The position numbers and the translations under genes were made by a program. DNA of 53,938 nucleotides from Zygnema cylindricum (lineage: Eukaryota > Streptophyta > Zygnematophyceae > Zygnematales > Zygnemataceae), in the NCBI GenBank assembly GCA_037447655.1, contig JBBHKE010000097.1, forward strand, positions 1-53,938. The letters run 5' to 3'. Below the pieces are notes generated by a model. That model was not told where the DNA came from and searched no databases. It saw only the letters and a program-made list of their open reading frames with translations. Below, in pieces: positions 51,098 through 53,938 of the stretch (positions are counted from its first letter, which is position 1; each line of letters opens with the position of its first letter).

Positions 51098-52361
51098 TGT
51101 TGATATTTGTGTATTTTCTTGGTCTGTAAATAGGATAGAAAAAGGCAGAGGCAATCTGCCTCTAACTCCCCTCTCCAAGCCCCAACACTTGTTGTATAGG
51201 ATAGAAAAAGGCAGAGGATAGAAAAAGGCAGAGGCAATCTGCCTCTAACTCCCCTCTCCAAGCCCCAACACTTGTTGTAGTCACTGAAGGCTGGATAGGG
51301 AGCTAGAGCCATGGCTGCCTAAGCTCTCTAAAGAAGACAAAAGGAAAAATTGGTAGACTTAACAAAACTTAGTTGACAGACCCAAGAATAGATCCTGGTC
51401 CCTGCTGTCCGTCAATTTGAAGTAGCCGTTAGCTCTAGCCTTTAAGTCTAGGAGACATATTACGATATATAGGGTTTGATAAATATTTAAATCGTCACAT
51501 GTAGATTAATTCGTTTAATGGCGAATAGATACTTAGCGCATAGATACAGTTTGATTTAGTACGAAGTACAGTATGGGGACAGAACGGATACCGCGCATTT
51601 GTTTCGATAGCGAAACAAATACCGCGCGTTGAATTTCAGCGGCTAGGATTATAGCCGGTTTTGATCGGACGGCCAAGATAGGCGCCGCGATCACGGAAAA
51701 GGCACTTTTGGCGTTTTACGGTCTTTGCCACGTCAGATGACACGTGGCGTGATAACATTGGATTACGAGAATTCCGGAGATTACAGGAACTAATCCTGAT
51801 TTGACACGTGTCGACATTTTGGCCATGTCGTACAATGGCCGAACATAAAATACACCGGCACCTGTACTTTTCGGTACGACACAGCAATTTGATTGGTGCC
51901 GTACTTCAATAGATAAAGTTTTAGAGGGGGAATAGGACTTAGGAAATTTTGGGTAGGTAGCTACCTCTCCCAGAGAGCACCCTGTATAAATAGCAAACTT
52001 TGGCCAGCCATAACTATCAATTTACTTGACCATTTTCAGTGATTCTTTTTGCTGCGGACTCAGGGGAGTCCAGGCTACACACGGGTGTAGTCGGTCAGAG
52101 TTTTTGTCTGACAGGGCGGCTGCATTTCAAAGGGAAAGTCAAAGTGGGTGAATGTGTCCAAATCTCATATTCTAACTTTGCATTCTGTGGTGGAACTGAC
52201 CACAGAGAAAGTGTTATTTCACAGGGGTGAATCTATATTTGGGTTTTGATTGTCAAGGGGTCAGTCATTTTGGGTTTATATCAAGTTAGGAGTCAGCACT
52301 ATTTAGATTAGCTTCTTTGGATCTGCTTACTCTGAGGGCCAATGGAGGTCTCAGAGTTTCA
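51098..52361 (+). mobile_element. Family E solo LTR
   Basis: TGTTGATATTTGTG...GAGTTTCA, 1,264 bp, flanked by the 5-bp direct repeat CATTC (51093-51097 and 52362-52366). No internal region adjoins it. It contains a duplicated ~75-bp block (51134-51205 and 51207-51280) with the hairpin AGGCAGAGGCAATCTGCCT, an antisense tRNA-like block (51378-51450), and ATGGAGGTCTCAGAG at its 3' end as in family B. Confidence 0.85.
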
Positions 52362-52366
52362 CATTC

Positions 52367-52882
52367 AAGCGTCCCCGAATGCTAACTTAATAAGGGTTTT
52401 GACCCACCCAGAGGATCAAACTGAGGCCAGGGAAAATCTCCCGTGATAAGACTCCAAAGGTCTCGAAACCCCACGGATCCCTCCCAATCAGGGATCCCTC
52501 CAACTCCCTCCTTTAGAATCCCAAGGACTATTGCAATCAGAAAGACCCAAGTATCCTTGTTGCCAAACAAGACACAAATTGACTAACTGGAAGGCAACTC
52601 CAACATGATCCAAAGATGGCAAAAGGGAGGCTGGCAAAATAGCTCTTTTCTGGCGAGTTCAGGTTTTGGAAGGCGACAGAACTGAGAGACAGTTCTGAGC
52701 CTTTATTTTCCGAGACAATATTGAATTCCAACAACCTTAAGTACTTAGAACTAATACTTATCATCAAAATCTGACACTACAGGACTCATTCTATGTTTAT
52801 TTCTCGAAAACGTCAAAAATTCTGATTTATGAAAAGTCGGTTGGACAGCCTGTACTAATTTCCAACCGGCAAAAGCAATCAT
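52367..52882. other. Spacer, no gene seen
   Basis: GGATCC-containing stretch resembling retroelement DNA (GATCCCTCC, TCTGACACTACAGG) but without a recognised domain. Confidence 0.4.
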
Positions 52883-53470
52883 TGTTAGGATTACAATGCG
52901 GGATTTTGGTTCAGTTTTAGTGTGGGTCAGTTTTTGTCGCGCGTCAAGTCGCGCATTATGTTTCGTTTCATTAGTGCTTTTGTACTTTTCAGGTTCGTTT
53001 GATTAGGTGTGAACGGTTTGGTTTTTTTCATACAGAACTTCTAGTACTTTCGGTTCGTGCGTACGTCTAGCAGTTTCGTTAGATTACGTTGTACTTTAAG
53101 TTACGGTACTTCTAGATATTTTGTTTCGTGTAGTTTCAGTTTGTATCATACTTTATTTTCGTCCAAATAAATGTGACGCTTCTAGAATTAGATTTCTAGA
53201 TGTAATCTGGCGACCGAGTTAAAATGTCAACAACTGAGGGAATTTGTAACAACTAAGAAACCACTAAGGAGAATCTAAGGAGAAACCAATGTAGAGTTAA
53301 TGTATGTGAATTAATGTGAGTTTCCTCTTCTGAATTATGCGATGTTTCTATCTATGTTCATGAGGATTTAATGTATGTGAGCTAGTTGATATTTGATGTG
53401 AGTTATATTCGCTTCGGCATTGTAATTTGTCAATTCTTTGCGCATTCCGATTGTGTTTTCGATCCTTTCA
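52883..53470 (+). repeat. 5' LTR of another retroelement (leaves the window)
   Basis: Candidate LTR from TGTTAGGATTACAATG to GATCCTTTCA, about 588 bp, ending two bases before a canonical primer-binding site. The start is the best TG candidate and is not confirmed by a second copy. Confidence 0.5.
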
Positions 53471-53472
53471 AT

Positions 53473-53484
53473 TGGTATCGGAGC
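53473..53484 (+). promoter_or_regulatory. Primer-binding site, tRNA 3'-end type
   Basis: TGGTATCGGAGC, one base from the usual plant TGGTATCAGAGC complementary to the 3' end of initiator tRNA-Met. It marks the start of a + strand retroelement; gypsy or copia cannot be decided here. Confidence 0.8.
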
Positions 53485-53938
53485 AGGTTAGCTCTGTTGT
53501 TCTGAGACAACAGCCGGAACCGAAGACGATGAGGATGCCGGTGTAGTCATCTCGGAACCAAACCAAGCAAGAAACTTTCACAAAAACCAGTCTGAAAACT
53601 AGCAACTTCAACAGTTGATAAAACCCAAACCAGAGACACAATAGCTCTGAAATTCTACCACAATGTAGATAATATCAAGATGAACATACACACAAAATTA
53701 CAAGTAATTCTGCTAACAGATCTGTGAGATATCCACAGATGAAAATGCCAAAAACAGGCTGTACAGTTTTGACTACAAAATGTTCATGCCTTCAAAGTTA
53801 TCTAAGTCCTACTAATATACACCGAATCCTATGCTGCTGAACGTACGGAGGCATACCAGCCGTACAATAAATACCTGCGGCTCGAACCGAACAAGGTACG
53901 TCATACAAAAAGATTCCTTTACTAATAAACTAACCACA
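53485..53938 (+). other. Retroelement leader, cut by window end
   Basis: No convincing ORF in the 450 bp after the primer-binding site; stops in all + frames. Confidence 0.4.

Overview
This window is nuclear DNA from a eukaryote, most likely of the plant lineage (a streptophyte, possibly a charophyte alga or bryophyte; species not determined). The reasons are split genes with T-rich introns, a DUF2921-like membrane-protein gene (a mainly plant family, recalled from memory), an F-box/leucine-rich-repeat gene, many Ty1-copia retrotransposons, and primer-binding sites that match the anticodon arm of plant initiator tRNA-Met as I recall it. CT/GA-rich microsatellites and poly-T tracts fill introns and intergenic DNA.

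Layout. (1) 0.4-11.8 kb, + strand: the visible exons of a multi-pass membrane protein resembling DUF2921. One 8.4-kb intron holds a minus-strand copia block (2.5-10.5 kb), which is a chimera of family A and a second family, C. (2) 12.3-14.8 kb: decayed, repeated fragments that look like the 3' end of a LINE-type element, then repeats and a 10-N assembly gap. (3) 16.7-21.2 kb, + strand: the last five exons of an RTEL1-like helicase, confirmed by matching splice phases and by the C-terminal harmonin-like domain. One exon translates a GAGA-type microsatellite. (4) 21.8-33.5 kb: two copia elements of family B sharing a middle LTR (LTR-int-LTR-int-LTR), inserted in a CACG microsatellite. They share a tract of about 1.5 kb that reads as identical, including stop codons. 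(5) 35.0-37.1 kb, - strand: an F-box/LRR gene and a tandem partial copy. (6) 37.1-43.3 kb: TIR-bearing MITEs, several minisatellites and a dispersed repeat. (7) 45.2-48.0 kb: a decayed copia of family D. (8) 49.06-49.7 kb: a small unidentified split ORF. (9) 51.1-52.4 kb: a solo LTR (family E) with a 5-bp target duplication. (10) 52.9-53.9 kb: the 5' LTR and canonical primer-binding site of another retroelement that leaves the window.

The most interesting signal is in the copia LTRs. Families A, B and C carry, directly after or 3 nt from the 5' LTR, a primer-binding site complementary to the anticodon arm of initiator tRNA-Met instead of its 3' end. This is the half-tRNA priming known from Drosophila copia and Ty5. 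The gag reading frame starts inside the LTR and is translated through this site. Families B, C, D and E also carry an antisense tRNA-like module with a box-B-like motif and share a short hairpin near the LTR start. All coordinates and phases were worked out by eye; no database search was run.
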